DNA from: Dipteris shenzhenensis
Lineage: Eukaryota > Polypodiophyta > Polypodiopsida > Gleicheniales
DNA length: 64,000 nt
Reading direction: 5' to 3' (one strand)
NCBI GenBank assembly: GCA_047967505.1
Contig: CM106539.1
The position numbers and the translations under genes are program-made. The notes under the pieces are model-generated. The model had not been told where the DNA came from. It did no database searches and saw nothing but the letters and a program-made list of their open reading frames with translations. Position 1 is the first letter of the stretch; every line of letters begins with the position of its first letter. Of the stretch, positions 48,945-58,164 are shown piece after piece.

Positions 48945-50401
48945 AAAAAGACCCTCTCTTATTTTTTTATTTCTTATTATTTTTAAATTAAAAATAAAGA
49001 AAAAACCAAGTAAAAAATAATGATAATAATTGTATCTTTGTATCTGTGCTGGTGTTTCATATGTTTTCTTATATGTATGCTGTTTTTTTTTTGGGGGGGT
49101 TAGCATCATTGTGTCCCCCCTTGGTCTCGCCTTTTTCCCCTCTTCTTGTGCCATTGTGGATATTTAACCTAATTTACCTCTCTCTCTTCTTATTTTTGCT
49201 TTGTTTCTTCCTTTTTTGGCTATTGAAATTTTTGTTCTTTGGGATTGCAAAGCTTAGTTGACGTGTGCAAGAGTTTTGCCTAGAGAAAAAACCTAGATGG
49301 TAGCTTATGCTTGGGTATGATGAGAACACAAATGTAGCTTTGCTCACTAAGTTTTTTAAAAATATTTTATTTTTCTCACACACTCATAATTTTGTTTAAA
49401 GTCACTTACAAACTCCTTTTTTTCCTTGTTCTTTCGCTTGTTTTGTAAACATTTTAATTTGTAAGATTGGGTATATTCTAGTCTTATGAAGCTATATACA
49501 AGCACTGGTCTGAATGAGCGCTAAAATGCCAATGTGAGATTCAATGAAAAGCACTGGATTCTGGAGGACAATTTTATGTGCAGGGTATGATATTCTTGTC
49601 TTCTATGTCAACCAAAGCAGGAGAAAAAGGAAAGAAAGAAAAACAAAAACAAAAACAAAAACAAAACCTCACAGCCCTCTGTCTACTTTATAACCTTGGT
49701 TGAAGTTGATGCCTTAAGGCCATGATATATAATTGCATTTTGCTGGTAAGCCTATCTTCTTACAACACTTCACTTTTATCCAGAACTTGTACAGGAGGTG
49801 CCAGTTGAGCATGTGACATTTCCAGAATGCAGAGTTGGAATGCTGCCTTGTGAGGCATATTATTTGGAAGATTGGCAGAGTCAGCACGCACTTTCACAGT
49901 CATCTATGTTGTCGTCTTCTTCAGGCTTTTCATACTTCAATGTGTCAGCTAGTGCTTCACATAGCGAGCAAACTGCTCCTGGTGCATGTTCTTCTTCTTG
50001 CTATATCTTAGGCTCTTCCTCATCTTCGTTTGATGCTGCTACTTGTAATGCATCTCTCCCAGAAATCTGTGGTGGGTTACATATGAAAGGAGGTCAGGAT
50101 GGGGTTTTTGTACCTTTTCAAAGTGGAAAAGCACGTGACAAAGTAACACCGTTGCTCATTGATTTGACAAGGGTAGAGCAGGCAGTTAGCATTCAAGGGC
50201 TGTCAGAGAAAGAAATTGTTGTTTTAGACTCTTGTGGAAACCTGCACTTATTGACTTTACAACAGAATAATGGATGGGAGCAACAGGGTCGTAGAGTCTC
50301 AGTGAATGCTTCTTTGCAGATGTTAAGCTGCTCCATGACAGTGAAAATGCTAACGGTTCTTCCAGTTTCTCTGCAATGCACTGCATCGTTTGTGCATTCT
50401 G
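33974..50401 (+). CDS. Conserved plant protein of unknown function, beta-propeller-like (3'-incomplete, two exons seen)
   Basis: Exon 1 is 33974-35528 (donor GTAAGT at 35529) and exon 2 is 49784-50401 (acceptor TTTTATCCAG, donor GTAAGA at 50402). Both introns are phase 1. The parts encode about 724 aa, and further exons must lie beyond or went unrecognised. The ATG at 33974 is the first in the frame. The order is: hydrophobic strand-like segment LLLADSSCILLSSF, a Ser run (residues about 87-110), a CKFVMAGEE region, VKIAASVNVVVVYSPSVSKVW, CAVVDCNGPVFALHL, GGLRIWALRPLIKG, then a low-complexity linker; exon 2 has DLTRVEQAVSIQGL and EIVVLDSCGNLHLLTL. Alternating beta-strand segments of this kind suggest WD40-like repeats. 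The pattern resembles an uncharacterised land-plant family known to me only by sequence. It is a real gene by its long open frame and GC-rich coding; no function is assigned. Confidence 0.75.
35556..35569. repeat. Poly-C run just inside the giant intron
   Basis: About 14 consecutive C lie 27 bp downstream of the donor site. Similar C runs occur at 42878-42891 and 48911-48934. Confidence 0.9.
36721..36927. repeat. 69 bp minisatellite, three units
   Basis: GCTGCCCACATG starts at 36721, 36790 and 36859, giving an exact 69 bp period twice. Each unit also contains TGCCCATGTG(G/A)(C/T)A or TGCCCATCTGGCA about 32 bp later, the near-inverse of the CACATGGCA part. Translated in any frame it gives repetitive peptides without a known domain. 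Confidence 0.9.
37010..37490 (+). mobile_element. LINE reverse transcriptase fragment
   Basis: Plus-strand reading shows GVKQGCPLSSTRFGLFIDEL, the reverse transcriptase motif before the active site. A decayed catalytic YADD site follows (37220-37250, read as a broken frame at FMQMM), and then RMRVNIAKTKV, the conserved NxxKTK motif. A stop and frameshift lie at the active site. It belongs to the same broad LINE type as the minus-strand copies at 40428-42319 and 53602-54514. Confidence 0.85.
38660..38671 (-). other. tRNA-iMet primer-binding site of an LTR element
   Basis: The minus strand reads TGGTATCAGAGC, a perfect match to the 12 nt complementary to the 3' end of plant initiator methionine tRNA. 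It lies 2 bp inside the LTR end at 38674, as required for a primer-binding site. Confidence 0.88.
38674..39168 (-). repeat. LTR (495 bp) of a minus-strand Ty3/gypsy-type element
   Basis: The LTR runs on the minus strand from TGTAACATTATTGAG (39168) to GTCCTGTTTCA (38674), and is followed by the primer-binding site. It shares ordered blocks with the LTR of chromovirus B at 61368-61803: GCAAGTACA, a TATA element, GGGCCAGCACA/AGGGCAGCACA, TTGTTTATGGGA/TTGCTTATGGGA and GCCACGTGGCAA/GCCACATGGCAA. A TATA box (CTATAAAAGG) lies on the minus strand at about 38958-38969. No coding domain or second LTR was found to its left, so the element is truncated. Confidence 0.82.
39169..40427. other. Intron DNA between LTR and LINE
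   Basis: Part of the giant intron. The segment next to 40428 is probably the 3' untranslated region of the minus-strand LINE relic. No separate domain, repeat or RNA gene was recognised. Confidence 0.4.
40428..42319 (-). mobile_element. LINE relic: reverse transcriptase and C-terminal zinc-like domain
   Basis: Minus-strand pieces follow LINE order. First comes the reverse transcriptase (42319-41672) with STLDHIFTLRAVIEEVRSRH, CFVDFPKAFDTVPRSRM, IGVKQGCPLSPTLFGLYI and the catalytic LLYADDIVLY. The thumb region (41712-41482) has AVLCRLSFTYRGKPVEIV and YTYLGAVF. The C-terminal part (41380-40428) has LRIEARRVACIPKEQRVCTL and HFLCVCPTYYEIRGRYHCLY, the Cys/His end typical of non-LTR polymerases. 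Frameshifts separate the pieces, and the endonuclease is missing, consistent with 5' truncation. It lies within the giant intron, antisense to gene 2. Confidence 0.87.
42801..43571 (-). repeat. 3' LTR (left copy) of the non-autonomous element
   Basis: Aligns with 44483-45340. It lacks an internal block after TGAAATATGT (about 42 bp in the other copy) and the U3 start. It carries a 14 bp C run where the right copy has 7, and four TTGACY cores. Confidence 0.85.
43576..43589 (-). other. Polypurine tract
   Basis: The minus strand reads AGGGGAAAAAAAGG directly before the 3' LTR, the usual place for the plus-strand primer of an LTR retrotransposon. Confidence 0.7.
44470..44481 (-). other. Primer-binding site with one mismatch
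   Basis: The minus strand reads TGGTATTAGAGC one base inside the 5' LTR. It differs by one base from TGGTATCAGAGC, the initiator methionine tRNA complement seen at 38660-38671. Confidence 0.8.
44483..45469 (-). repeat. 5' LTR (right copy, 987 bp) of the non-autonomous element
   Basis: Full-length LTR with TG/CA ends on the minus strand. The U3 part (about 45060-45450) contains eleven TTGACY cores counted on both strands, many arranged as GTTGACxGAAGTCAAC-like inverted pairs and as GTTAAC versions of the same motif. Confidence 0.87.
45060..45450. promoter_or_regulatory. Cluster of W-box cores and inverted motif pairs in LTR U3
   Basis: TTGACC or TTGACT (either strand) occurs at about 45065, 45074, 45104, 45209, 45217, 45227, 45276, 45336, 45344, 45427 and 45439. 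W-boxes (TTGACY) bind WRKY factors, which regulate defence and stress genes in plants. Several pairs form hairpin-capable inverted repeats, and weaker GTTAAC pairs lie between them. The position in U3 fits an LTR promoter or enhancer. Binding is not shown by sequence alone. Confidence 0.6.
45524..45632. repeat. Two (GA)n microsatellites
   Basis: GA runs at about 45525-45551 and 45600-45632, separated by a short TTGTAATGTGGT/TTGTAATGTGTT-type spacer that itself is repeated (45560, 45579, 45633). Confidence 0.9.
45752..46165 (-). mobile_element. LINE 3' end fragment
   Basis: On the minus strand, CTTTGTCTCATAGGCCCGTG followed by AGGCCTTCTATAGATGTTAA and a pyrimidine-rich end match the 3' end of the LINE fragment at 54684-55640 (CTTTGTCTCATAGGTCCACG, then AGGCCTCCTGAAAACATTAA, then a CT run). 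The rest has no intact domain. Confidence 0.65.
46228..46872. repeat. About 265 bp duplication, spacing about 380 bp
   Basis: Copies at 46228-46493 and 46609-46872 share GGATCTATATAGATCTAGC, TGTGTAAGGTCATCA, TGCATGCACAAGCAGG or CACATGCACAAGCAGG, GATGATGAAAACACAAACAT, GAGAGAGCTCTT and GTAGG(C/T)TGAGTTTTCTTGCTT. GATCTATATAGATC is a 14 bp palindrome. The copies are clearly diverged. Confidence 0.88.
46873..48900. other. Intron DNA without recognised element
   Basis: Part of the giant intron. No domain was read on either strand and no repeat partner was found in the window. The short open frames, such as 47690-47872 and 47828-48163, look like chance. Confidence 0.4.
48911..48949. repeat. Poly-C run followed by poly-A run
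   Basis: About 24 C are followed directly by about 15 A. Such runs are prone to length errors in sequencing. Confidence 0.9.
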
Positions 50402-53030
50402 GTAAGACTTCAAGCTATTCTTAGGGCTCTCCTTTCCAGCTGCTTCTCTGAATTGAAAAATTCGTTAGGATACTTGTACTTGAGCCTGGAGGAATAGTTT
50501 TGGCCTGTGTGGGATATTGAGAAGCTGTTTTAAGCCACTGTGGTTTTAAAAGTGCATAGTTCTGAGTGGTCAAGGACTGATTCATCCGGTTGACTTGTTT
50601 TTTGTCAGATCTTAAAGGTTTGGAAATGCTAAGCTTTCTAAGTTTCTTTCGCTTGGCAACCAGAATGATTGTTTGGAGTTTTTGTGTTGAAGCTTGTACT
50701 ATGCTAATATATTCTCTTTGGGGTCTCCTATGTTTGTGTTTCCAATAGTCAGTTTGCACTTGTAAATCTTATGCTGTTCTTGGTTGCATTTTCTGAAGAG
50801 GGAAACATGTTACAGGTCCGATCTCAGATGCACATTTATATGGCATGGCTCATTAGAAGGCCTGCCTCAAGCTGCAACCCCAGTGGGCAACTATGAAAGG
50901 GCATCATTCCGATGTGTTGAGGAGGCTTGAGAGGAGGACATCGCATCATTCCAATTTTCCCACGCCCTCAAAAGAGGGATTCTTTTTCTAGCTCCCAGGG
51001 TTTAGAGTTCAGGGTGTAGTGGCTCATCACATTTTACACCCTCCTAGACTACCTTGGTCTACGATGGGAGTAATTATGGGAATGCCCATTTTAGTCCCAT
51101 CCCAGTCCAGCCATGTGATAAGGACCTTAAAGTCGGGCTATATCTTTGTGGAATAGATGGATGTTGTGCCAAGGTATTTCCCCTGAGAAGTGAGGTTCGT
51201 GGTATTTGAGTCGTCATGAATATTGAATCAATCGCTGGGGCTAGGCATGCAGTAACAATGGAAGCTTTGACTTGTGTCTATGCTACGTCTCTTGTGGAGA
51301 CTAGACAGCAGATGGAAGTGTCCCCCCCTTCCTCCTTTCTTCTTTGATAAGTTAAGGTCACGGTATGTGAATCCGCATTGAATAATTTGTTGAAGATAGT
51401 CAGGAATATTGCTAAATTACTGGCCTGAGGTATGGGAAGCATCAGCTGTGTGTTAATTTATTACTCCCCCAATCTCCTCTTGGGGTGCATACATTAGCCA
51501 TAGGAATGGATTAGCTCATGAAGTATTTCCAGTGTTTTTTCTAGATATTTTTTAATCTCCTTCTACTTTGAAAAAAGCATGTATCTTGGAAATTGGTGCT
51601 GACATCTAGGTGGAGGGCTATACAACCAGTGGGGTCCTCTATCTGTGTGTTAAAAATGCTTGCAAGCCATGCCTTGAAGAAATTCTCTCACCTATCGGCA
51701 GTCTTCCTAGATCCCTCTATGTTGTGCTCCCAAGTGGCTCACAGGGTTTCGCTGATATCATCCCAGATCTTGATGAGGGTGGAGCAAATGCTAGATCCTC
51801 TGAGCCGTTGGACAGCTCCATAGACAACGATCAAGGTCCCCGTTGTCATAGCACTGATAGGCACCCTCTACCCTCATGTGCTCCAATCATGGTCCTATAG
51901 GAAGACCATGCTAGGCAAAAGAAATAAGATTCCTTTGGAGGAGACTAGATCAAAGTTGGGCCCAACACCTGGTAAGGACCTCTTGTGGCATCATTGCTCA
52001 AGCTAGTGTTACTCTCGTGAGTGTGTCTAGGCTAACATGTCGTGCATAGGTTGTTTACCAATGTGGGGTCGTATAGGAGAACAAGCCTCAAGGGCTCCTC
52101 TGCTACCCCTCGGATGGCCAAAACCACTTTCGCGGATCCCATTGCACCTTGTGCAAGGGTCTGCTCTCCCATAACCCTAGGTGCCCATCTAGAGTGATCT
52201 TGCCCATATCGAAAAGGTTTGGTGTCGATGGTCCAGCTTTGCCCCAGCCGCCCAACTACTTTGATCCTTTTTTGCTCCACTAAGTTTAAGACCTTGTTCT
52301 CCCGTGGATCTTCGTCCCTCACTTTGATTTCATCTATTTTAACCCACTTTAGCGATGTTGACCGGGTAGGGCTCGTCATGGTCTTGTTGTAGGTAGAAGG
52401 CTCTGAGAGGAATTGCAGTTCTGGAGAATCACCCAAGCTGGCACGGAGGGTCTATGGCATTTGGGGTCCTACCAAGACCCTCTCACCATGCCTCCAAGAT
52501 GGCCTTTTCAATCTCCTGAGTCGTGCTATTGGCTCCTCTTTGATGGGTGAGCATGCTCAATCTTTTCTTGACTGTGCTTGGTCTCTTCTATCGTACAGTC
52601 CGTCTGTGCAATCTGTCCGTATAGTCCGTACGACTGTACGGCTTTTTTGTTAGTTTCTTGCATTGGACTTGGAGCTTACATTTGCAGACCAGTCAATTCT
52701 GTTGACTGTGGATTTCAGTTCCTGAACTCTCAATAATTGGGCTCTTAGGTCTATTGACAGCACATTGCAGACACATTGGACTGGTACAGTGGCATTTGGA
52801 ATTTTCTTGCATTTTGCCCTCTTTTTTGGCACAGTTGCCCTCTCAGAATTTGGGGCTTTTGTACTTTCTGCTCTCGCATTGGGCCCTCGTGCTCGCGGTT
52901 TACTTTTCAGGTACATTCAGCCAAAATCAGTGGGCAGATTTGCGCATTTGGCTCAGATTTCTGCAGAATTTGCAGTCATCTTTTGTGGGCAAAAAGCTCA
53001 TTTGCAGCCTTGTGCAGTTGCATTTGTGCA
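50402..53030. other. Second intron or 3' region of gene 2, no exon recognised
   Basis: Downstream of the donor at 50402 no further exon of gene 2 could be identified. Open frames at 51593-51900 (plus) and 52032-52436 (minus) have no recognised domain. A short cluster of GTCCGTA-like words lies at about 52588-52642. Confidence 0.4.
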
Positions 53031-53039
53031 GGATCATTT

Positions 53040-53470
53040 TTATTTACTTGGGGATTTCGCTTTGTTGCTTAATTGCAATGGCGACCGATGTTTTGCTTGG
53101 GATCTTTCAGCTAAGGATAAGCTTGATGGCACCGACTATTCTATGTGGTCGTACATGATGCGCTAGGGGTTGGTTGCCAAAAACTTGTGGTATTGCAGGT
53201 TTGGATTAAAACCTGCCATGGGTGGTGGATACCTTTGCTACCTACCTTGTCAGTGAAGAGATTTATTGTTCCTCATATCAGGTCTTGCAAGACAACAGAG
53301 GATGCATGGGATCAATTGGCATCTTTGTATTAGATAAATGAGGCTAGAGTTGCCTTTTTGCGTAAGCAGTTGGATGGTACAATATGGATGTCTACATAAC
53401 TTGATGAAATTGTGTCAGATCCTGAGGTTGTGTCTACTACTTTGAGTGCACCTGTGTCTTTGATAGATCT
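53040..53470 (+). mobile_element. Ty1/copia relic: gag (UBN2-type) fragment
   Basis: Plus-strand reading gives KDKLDGTDYSMWSYMMR then a stop and GLVAKNLW, the start of plant copia gag (usually LxGxNYxxWxxxMxxxLxxxxLW). It continues in another frame with RSCKTTEDAWDQLASLY, then INEARVAFLRKQL after a stop, and LDEIVSD. These correspond to the A-x-E-x-W-xxLxxxY part of the family. Stops and frame changes show decay. Protease, integrase and reverse transcriptase are missing. Confidence 0.85.
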
Positions 53471-53601
53471 GGTCCCCAACAAGGGCTGCCATACATACCC
53501 ATTGGTCTAACCAAAGAATTGTGGAAGTGAGAATGAAAGCATTGTCGCTTGACTCTGGCCAGCGCGGCGTACCCTTTGCCCAATTGAGCTTGTAATGCTA
53601 G

Positions 53602-54514
53602 TCACATGGTAAAAATTGGGTTGGAGAACAAGACCCCTAGGTATGTGTAGGATGCAACCACCTCCACTGGCAACCCATCCAAGATAAAGTGCTCTCTGTG
53701 TATGGCTGCCTGGGATGTGTTGAAGATCATGACCTTGGTTTTACCAAGGTTGATCTTCAAGTCAAGTGTCTCACAGAAGGTACGAAGTGCATCTAGGGGT
53801 CGATGGAGTCCCTCTGCTAAGGGAGATCGTAGGACCCCTAGGTATGTGTAGGATGCAGCCACCTCCACTAGCAACCCATCCAAGATAAAGTGCTCTCTGT
53901 GTATGGCTGCTTGGGATGTGTTGAAGATCACGACCTTGGTTTTACCAAGGTTGACCTTCAAGTCAAGTGTCTCACAGAAGGTACGAAGTGCATCTAGGGG
54001 TCGATGGAGTCCCTCTGCTAAGGAAGATCGTAGGACCCCTAGGTATGTGTAGGATGCAGCCACCTCCACTGGCAACCCATCCAAGATACAGTGCTCTCTG
54101 TGTATGGCTGCTTGGGATGTGTTGAAGATCATGACCTTGGTTTTACCAAGGTTGACCTTCAAGTCAAGTGTCTCACAGAAGGTACGAAGTGCATCTGAGT
54201 CCCTCTGCTAAGGAAGATTGTAGGAATACATCATTTGCGTATAGAAGAATCTGAAGCAAGGATCCGGCTAGAGAGCAATCAAGTGGGTGGCCCCTCACGA
54301 TCTTTTGCTCGAGTGTTGTGAAGCTTCGTTTGACACCACCGTCTGAAAAGCGTGCATAAAGTAGGGTGTAGTATATGTGAGAGATCAGGTGCTGGCTGAT
54401 TAGGGACATCATATTGTGTGCGTGCATAGGAGTGTCAGGTTTTGGTGTCTGTGAGAGGGGATGGGGCCCTCCGCTCAAGGAACCTCTGCCAGAAGTCTTT
54501 AGAGTTGTTACCAA
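53602..54514 (-). mobile_element. LINE reverse transcriptase fragment with in-frame triplication
   Basis: The 54514-54173 part is a broken reverse transcriptase segment (decayed active site at about 54240, read as LLYANDVFL instead of LLYADDxxL). After it, the minus strand encodes three copies of a 67-residue block with motifs LDLKVNLGKTKVMIFNTSQA, ILDGLPVEV and SYTYLGV, the NxxKTK thumb region of the polymerase. Period is exactly 201 bp (53633, 53834, 54035). The coding frame stays open through the repeats because 201 is a multiple of three. Confidence 0.9.
53633..54205. repeat. 201 bp tandem triplication
   Basis: ACCCCTAGGTATGTGTAGGA starts at 53633, 53834 and 54035 with few differences between copies. 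A short fourth start is deleted after GTACGAAGTGCATCTG at about 54183. Confidence 0.95.
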
Positions 54515-54680
54515 ACAAAATGCTTATTCACTCCTCATTTCGACGAACACAAGCTTGCTTCTTTCGGCAAACTAGACGGCTGGACGTGCATATCATCTTT
54601 GCCTTACTTGGAAGATGATGCTTGGTTTCGAGTTGGAGTTGTTGGCATAAAGCCTTACATGCGTCATCGTATCAGCTATT

Positions 54681-54683
<3 letters not shown>

Positions 54684-54735
<52 letters not shown>
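54684..54735. repeat. (GA)n microsatellite, about 52 bp
   Basis: A pure GA run that forms the CT tail of the minus-strand LINE 3' end fragment at 54684-55773. Confidence 0.92.
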
Positions 54736-54741
<6 letters not shown>

Positions 54742-55773
54742 AATGTTTTCAGGAGGCCTCGTGGACCTATGAGACAAAGTACAAAACCAAAAGTAACTCA
54801 TACAAGTTGCTAAGTGCTGAAGCAAAGGGCTCACTAAGGCCCTTGCTGAAAGATAAAGTGCTAAACTAGTGAGCAAAATAGCAAAGTGGCAAGTAGCCCA
54901 ATAGTATCAGGTGCTCAGAGCTAATGCTCCAAGTGGTGGTGACTCTCACAGCTAATCCATGATATTCTCATCTCATCAAGCTCCTCTCCCTCAGCCTTCC
55001 CAGAACTGACTTAGATGCATAGAAGTTTGTGACACATGTTTGTGCTTGGTCGGATCTCGGTGACCTGTGGCATCACCTCCTGCTACTCTCTGGTTTGTCG
55101 CATTAGTGTATCTCTGTGTCATCGCATCTCAATCAGATAGAGCCCAACACAAACGTGGGCAGGAAAATGGATAAGCCATGTAAGCGGACCAAAGCCATGC
55201 CCCTCCTAAAAGAGGTAGTGATATCGTCCTCGGTTCTCATAGTAGATTGGGCAGACACATAGAAAGTTCTCTTTCTTGACTTCTCCCATCGGGCATAGTC
55301 TATAGATCCTCCGCTCTCTAGGTATGCTTGCAGCTCTCCCTGCCTCAATTCTCAGCTGATGTGACGAGACTCGCAACTGTTTGATGGTGATCCTCAGTGC
55401 ATGTGAGACTCTCCGATCCTCGAGATATTCAAGTCTGATGACGAGGCCGTATTTCAAGACCCTTAAGAAGTGGTCGTGGTAGAATTGGATGTTGGTGGGG
55501 AACTCTTGCTCCCCCCCAAGCCCGAAATGTATGAAGTCGGAGGAGGTCAAACCGTACGATACGGTTGATCTCATCTTGTGGGATCATCTCGGGTGGTGCA
55601 TCCTTGTCCATTTGAATGCCGTGGCTACCAAACCATGTGGATATCCGGACGTACCATGCTGTTCCATACGTGGAGTACTTCATTGCTAGTGGTTGATTGT
55701 TTACTTTTACAACTATGGATTTTTTGCTTTTACACACGGAGATAGATTTCTTTTCATTCAATACTTGGTGCAT
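54684..55773 (-). mobile_element. LINE C-terminal and 3' end with (CT)n tail
   Basis: On the minus strand, LRIEAGRAASIPRERRIYRL and FLCVCPIYYENRGRYHYLF (55400-55206) match the C-terminal region of the LINE copy at 40428-42319. Toward lower coordinates a 3' untranslated region follows and the element ends in a pure CT run (GA on the + strand, about 54684-54735). Microsatellite tails are typical of RTE-like LINEs. The upstream part (55773-55429) is broken. Confidence 0.8.
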
Positions 55774-55817
55774 GATTTTTCAGTTTCATATTCATTTATG
55801 GCACGGTTTTTCAGTTA

Positions 55818-56398
55818 TGGCAAAACATTTTCAGTAGCATGGCCATACTTTTACAACTATCGATTGTTTTCTTTTACAGAAGGATATTATTTGCACAAGG
55901 ATATTGTTTGCTTTTACACAAGGAGATTTTTTGCTTTTCATTCAATACTTGGCGCACGGTTTTTCTATTTGATATTCATTATTGCACAACATTTTGATTA
56001 GCATGGAAAAACCCCCCCTACTAAATGCAAAGAGTGTCCAAGTTTTCATGGGTGATGCTAGATACTATAGACGGAAAAACCCCCCCTACTAAATGCAAAG
56101 AGTGTCCAAGTTTTCATGGGTGATGCTAGATACTATATTCATTTATGGCAAAACATTTTCAGTAGCATGGCCATACTTTTACAACTATCGATTGTTTTCT
56201 TTTACAGAAGGATATTATTTGCACAAGGATATTGTTTGCTTTTACACAAGGAGATTTTTTGCTTTTCATTCAATACTTGGCGCACGGTTTTTCTATTTGA
56301 TATTCATTATTGCACAACATTTTGATTAGCATGGAAAAACCCCCCCTACTAAATGCGCAAAGAGTGTCCAAGTTTTCATGGGTGATGCTAGATACTAT
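55818..56398. repeat. Nested duplication of about 250-330 bp
   Basis: GGCAAAACATTTTCAGTAGC to GCATGGAAAAACCCCCCCTA occurs at about 55818-56030 and again at 56147-56350. The following block AAAGAGTGTCCAAGTTTTCA with GGTGATGCTAGATACTATA occurs three times, at about 56027, 56096 and 56357. Copies are nearly identical, so the rearrangement is recent. Confidence 0.9.
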
Positions 56399-56560
56399 AG
56401 ACGGATCATACTTAGGTATGCCATGATTAAAAGGACCCTATATAAGCACCCAGTAAACTTCATCCCGATAGAAGAATGTGAACAAGCATTCAAAACCCTC
56501 AAGTGGAGATTAATCACAGTCCCTATCCTTGGACCACATCCTATATCTTCTGCGTGAGGC
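56357..56560 (+). mobile_element. Ty3/gypsy relic: junction of reverse transcriptase and RNase H
   Basis: One + frame reads VQVFMGDARYYRR, then PIEECEQAFKTLKWRLITVPIL and a TGA. This corresponds to the gypsy connection-domain motif FLGxxxYYRRF and the EECxxAFxxLKxxLxxxPIL motif. It is separate from element A that follows, where these domains appear again later. Confidence 0.85.
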
Positions 56561-57420
56561 ACCTCAATTACATTACCTAGCACAGTCTAGGTTGTGTTTC
56601 ACGAGACACATAGATACCCAGAACCCGATATTCCTCATGAGTTTGCTGTCCATCTTTGGAGAGACTTTTACCCCTCAGCTTTAGCGTCTCCAGGGTACTC
56701 TCCACCTCCTTTAGCTCCCAGATATCCTCCTGCACAGGTTTTACCTTCCCCAAGACAGTATTTACACTATGAAGACACTCTTTCTCCTAGATATCCTCCA
56801 CTCCTGACAGCAGCTCCTTATCCCTTCTCAGATCCGTGGACTCTGCAACCTACCCCTGTACCCTCACGAGCAGTAACACCCACTTCGGCATCACCAGTGT
56901 TACCTCAGACAGGACCTCCTTTACCAGATTTCCACGGGTGGTTCCATCCTGCCTCGCCTGCCCCCTCCAACATGAGCAACCTCAGGGAGCAGCCCGGATC
57001 TTCTTCTAGGAATGGTACAAACTAGAGCGCAAGTTCGTGCTCTTCTCACAGGGACCTCAGATATGTCGCAACGATCGCGTGCAGCCTCTCTGGAGATAAG
57101 TGATTCAAGTCAAAAAAAGACACCTGAAGTCAACTTACAAGGTGAAGCACTACTTCAACTTCAAATTTCTCAGCTTGAGGACAGTCCAGAAAGTCCAACA
57201 ACTCCAGGATTCTCGCAATACCACACATACAGAGAATGACGTGATGCCACCGGACGACTATGTGGACTCGTTCCCACCAGAGGTAGAAAACACGGAACTC
57301 CGTGTCCTCTATCGCTTACTCCAAGCTTCCTAAACTAAAAGACTTGACATTACACTTTCGGAAGCCTACACTGGTCAACGAAATCGCTGAACAGTTGACC
57401 AATGGCTCGTAAAACTGCGC

Positions 57421-57987
57421 ATGTACTTTGATACTGTTGACCTCTCTGAAGGCAAAAAGATTGCCTTGGCAGCCTTCCTCCTCAAGGATACAGCTTTCCT
57501 ATGGTGGCAACGACGCTTAAAGGACGCCAAAAGTGTGTTAACATGGGAATGTTTTGAACACGTGCTCCGTAAGCAGTTCATACATGCCAATGCGAACTTC
57601 CAAGCACGTTCAAAACTCCGACAGTTGGAGCAAACGTGCTCCCTGTCTTCCTACATCTCTCAGTTCATCACATTGGTGCTGGAGATCGATGGTTTAACTG
57701 ATGATGATTGCCTTCATGTTTTCATCTCAGGCCTAAATCCCTCGTTATGCATTGATGTCCTCAAAGCAAACATCACCACCACAGCTGGCGCTATTGCTTA
57801 CGCAGAGCGCATTACTGATTTCCAAAACACAGGGAAGCATAGTTCTAATAGAACAGAGAACTCTGCTATGGCCAAGGGTGCTCGCTCTCAAGATAACCCC
57901 AAGTTCAGAAAAAACTCGGGTAATCAAGGTCAACGACAGTCTCAAGATCTCCACAAGTCTCAGAAATCGTATGCTGGATCCCAATAG
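57421..57987 (+). pseudogene. Gag domain of gypsy element A
   Basis: Encodes a retrotransposon gag core of about 188 aa: KIALAAFLLKDTAFLWWQRR, then LTWECFEHVLRKQFIHANAN, LEQTCSLSSYISQFITLVLE and DDCLHVFISGLNPSLCIDVL. It ends at a TAG (57985). The same frame continues beyond the stop to a zinc knuckle with spacing C-x2-C-x3-H-x4-C at 58099-58140. The frame also extends upstream without an ATG, so 57421 is only the first internal Met. Confidence 0.85.
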
Positions 57988-58164
57988 AAGCACTCCTCCA
58001 AGCATCGCGCCTCTTCCTCTTCACAAAGTCATGACTGTCATCACCAACATAAAGGTGCGACCATTGACAAGAAGAACAACTCCAGCACAAAAGAACTTTG
58101 TACCATCTGTACGGGCGACCATAGATGGTTCGATTGTCCCAAGCGACCAAAGCAAAATTCCAAT

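Larger units (their letters stand above)
35529..49783 (+). other. Giant intron (about 14.25 kb) of gene 2
   Basis: Donor GTAAGTTCTT at 35529 and acceptor CACTTTTATCCAG ending at 49783 join exon 1 and exon 2 in phase 1. The intron holds at least one LTR with primer-binding site (38660-39168), a complete non-autonomous LTR element (42801-45469), LINE pieces on both strands, a 69 bp minisatellite and poly-C runs. Exon 1 and exon 2 belonging to one gene is inferred from compatible phase, shared + orientation and similar strand-rich, Ser-rich protein character. Confidence 0.7.

Noticed and set aside
51593-51900. Overlapping + strand frames as a third exon of gene 2
   Set aside because: They show no continuity with the preceding protein, no convincing acceptor in the needed phase was found, and the composition does not match the exons.
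53602-54162. 186-codon frame as a host repeat protein
   Set aside because: Its content is the thumb region of a LINE polymerase in three copies, so it is a transposon relic and not a new gene.
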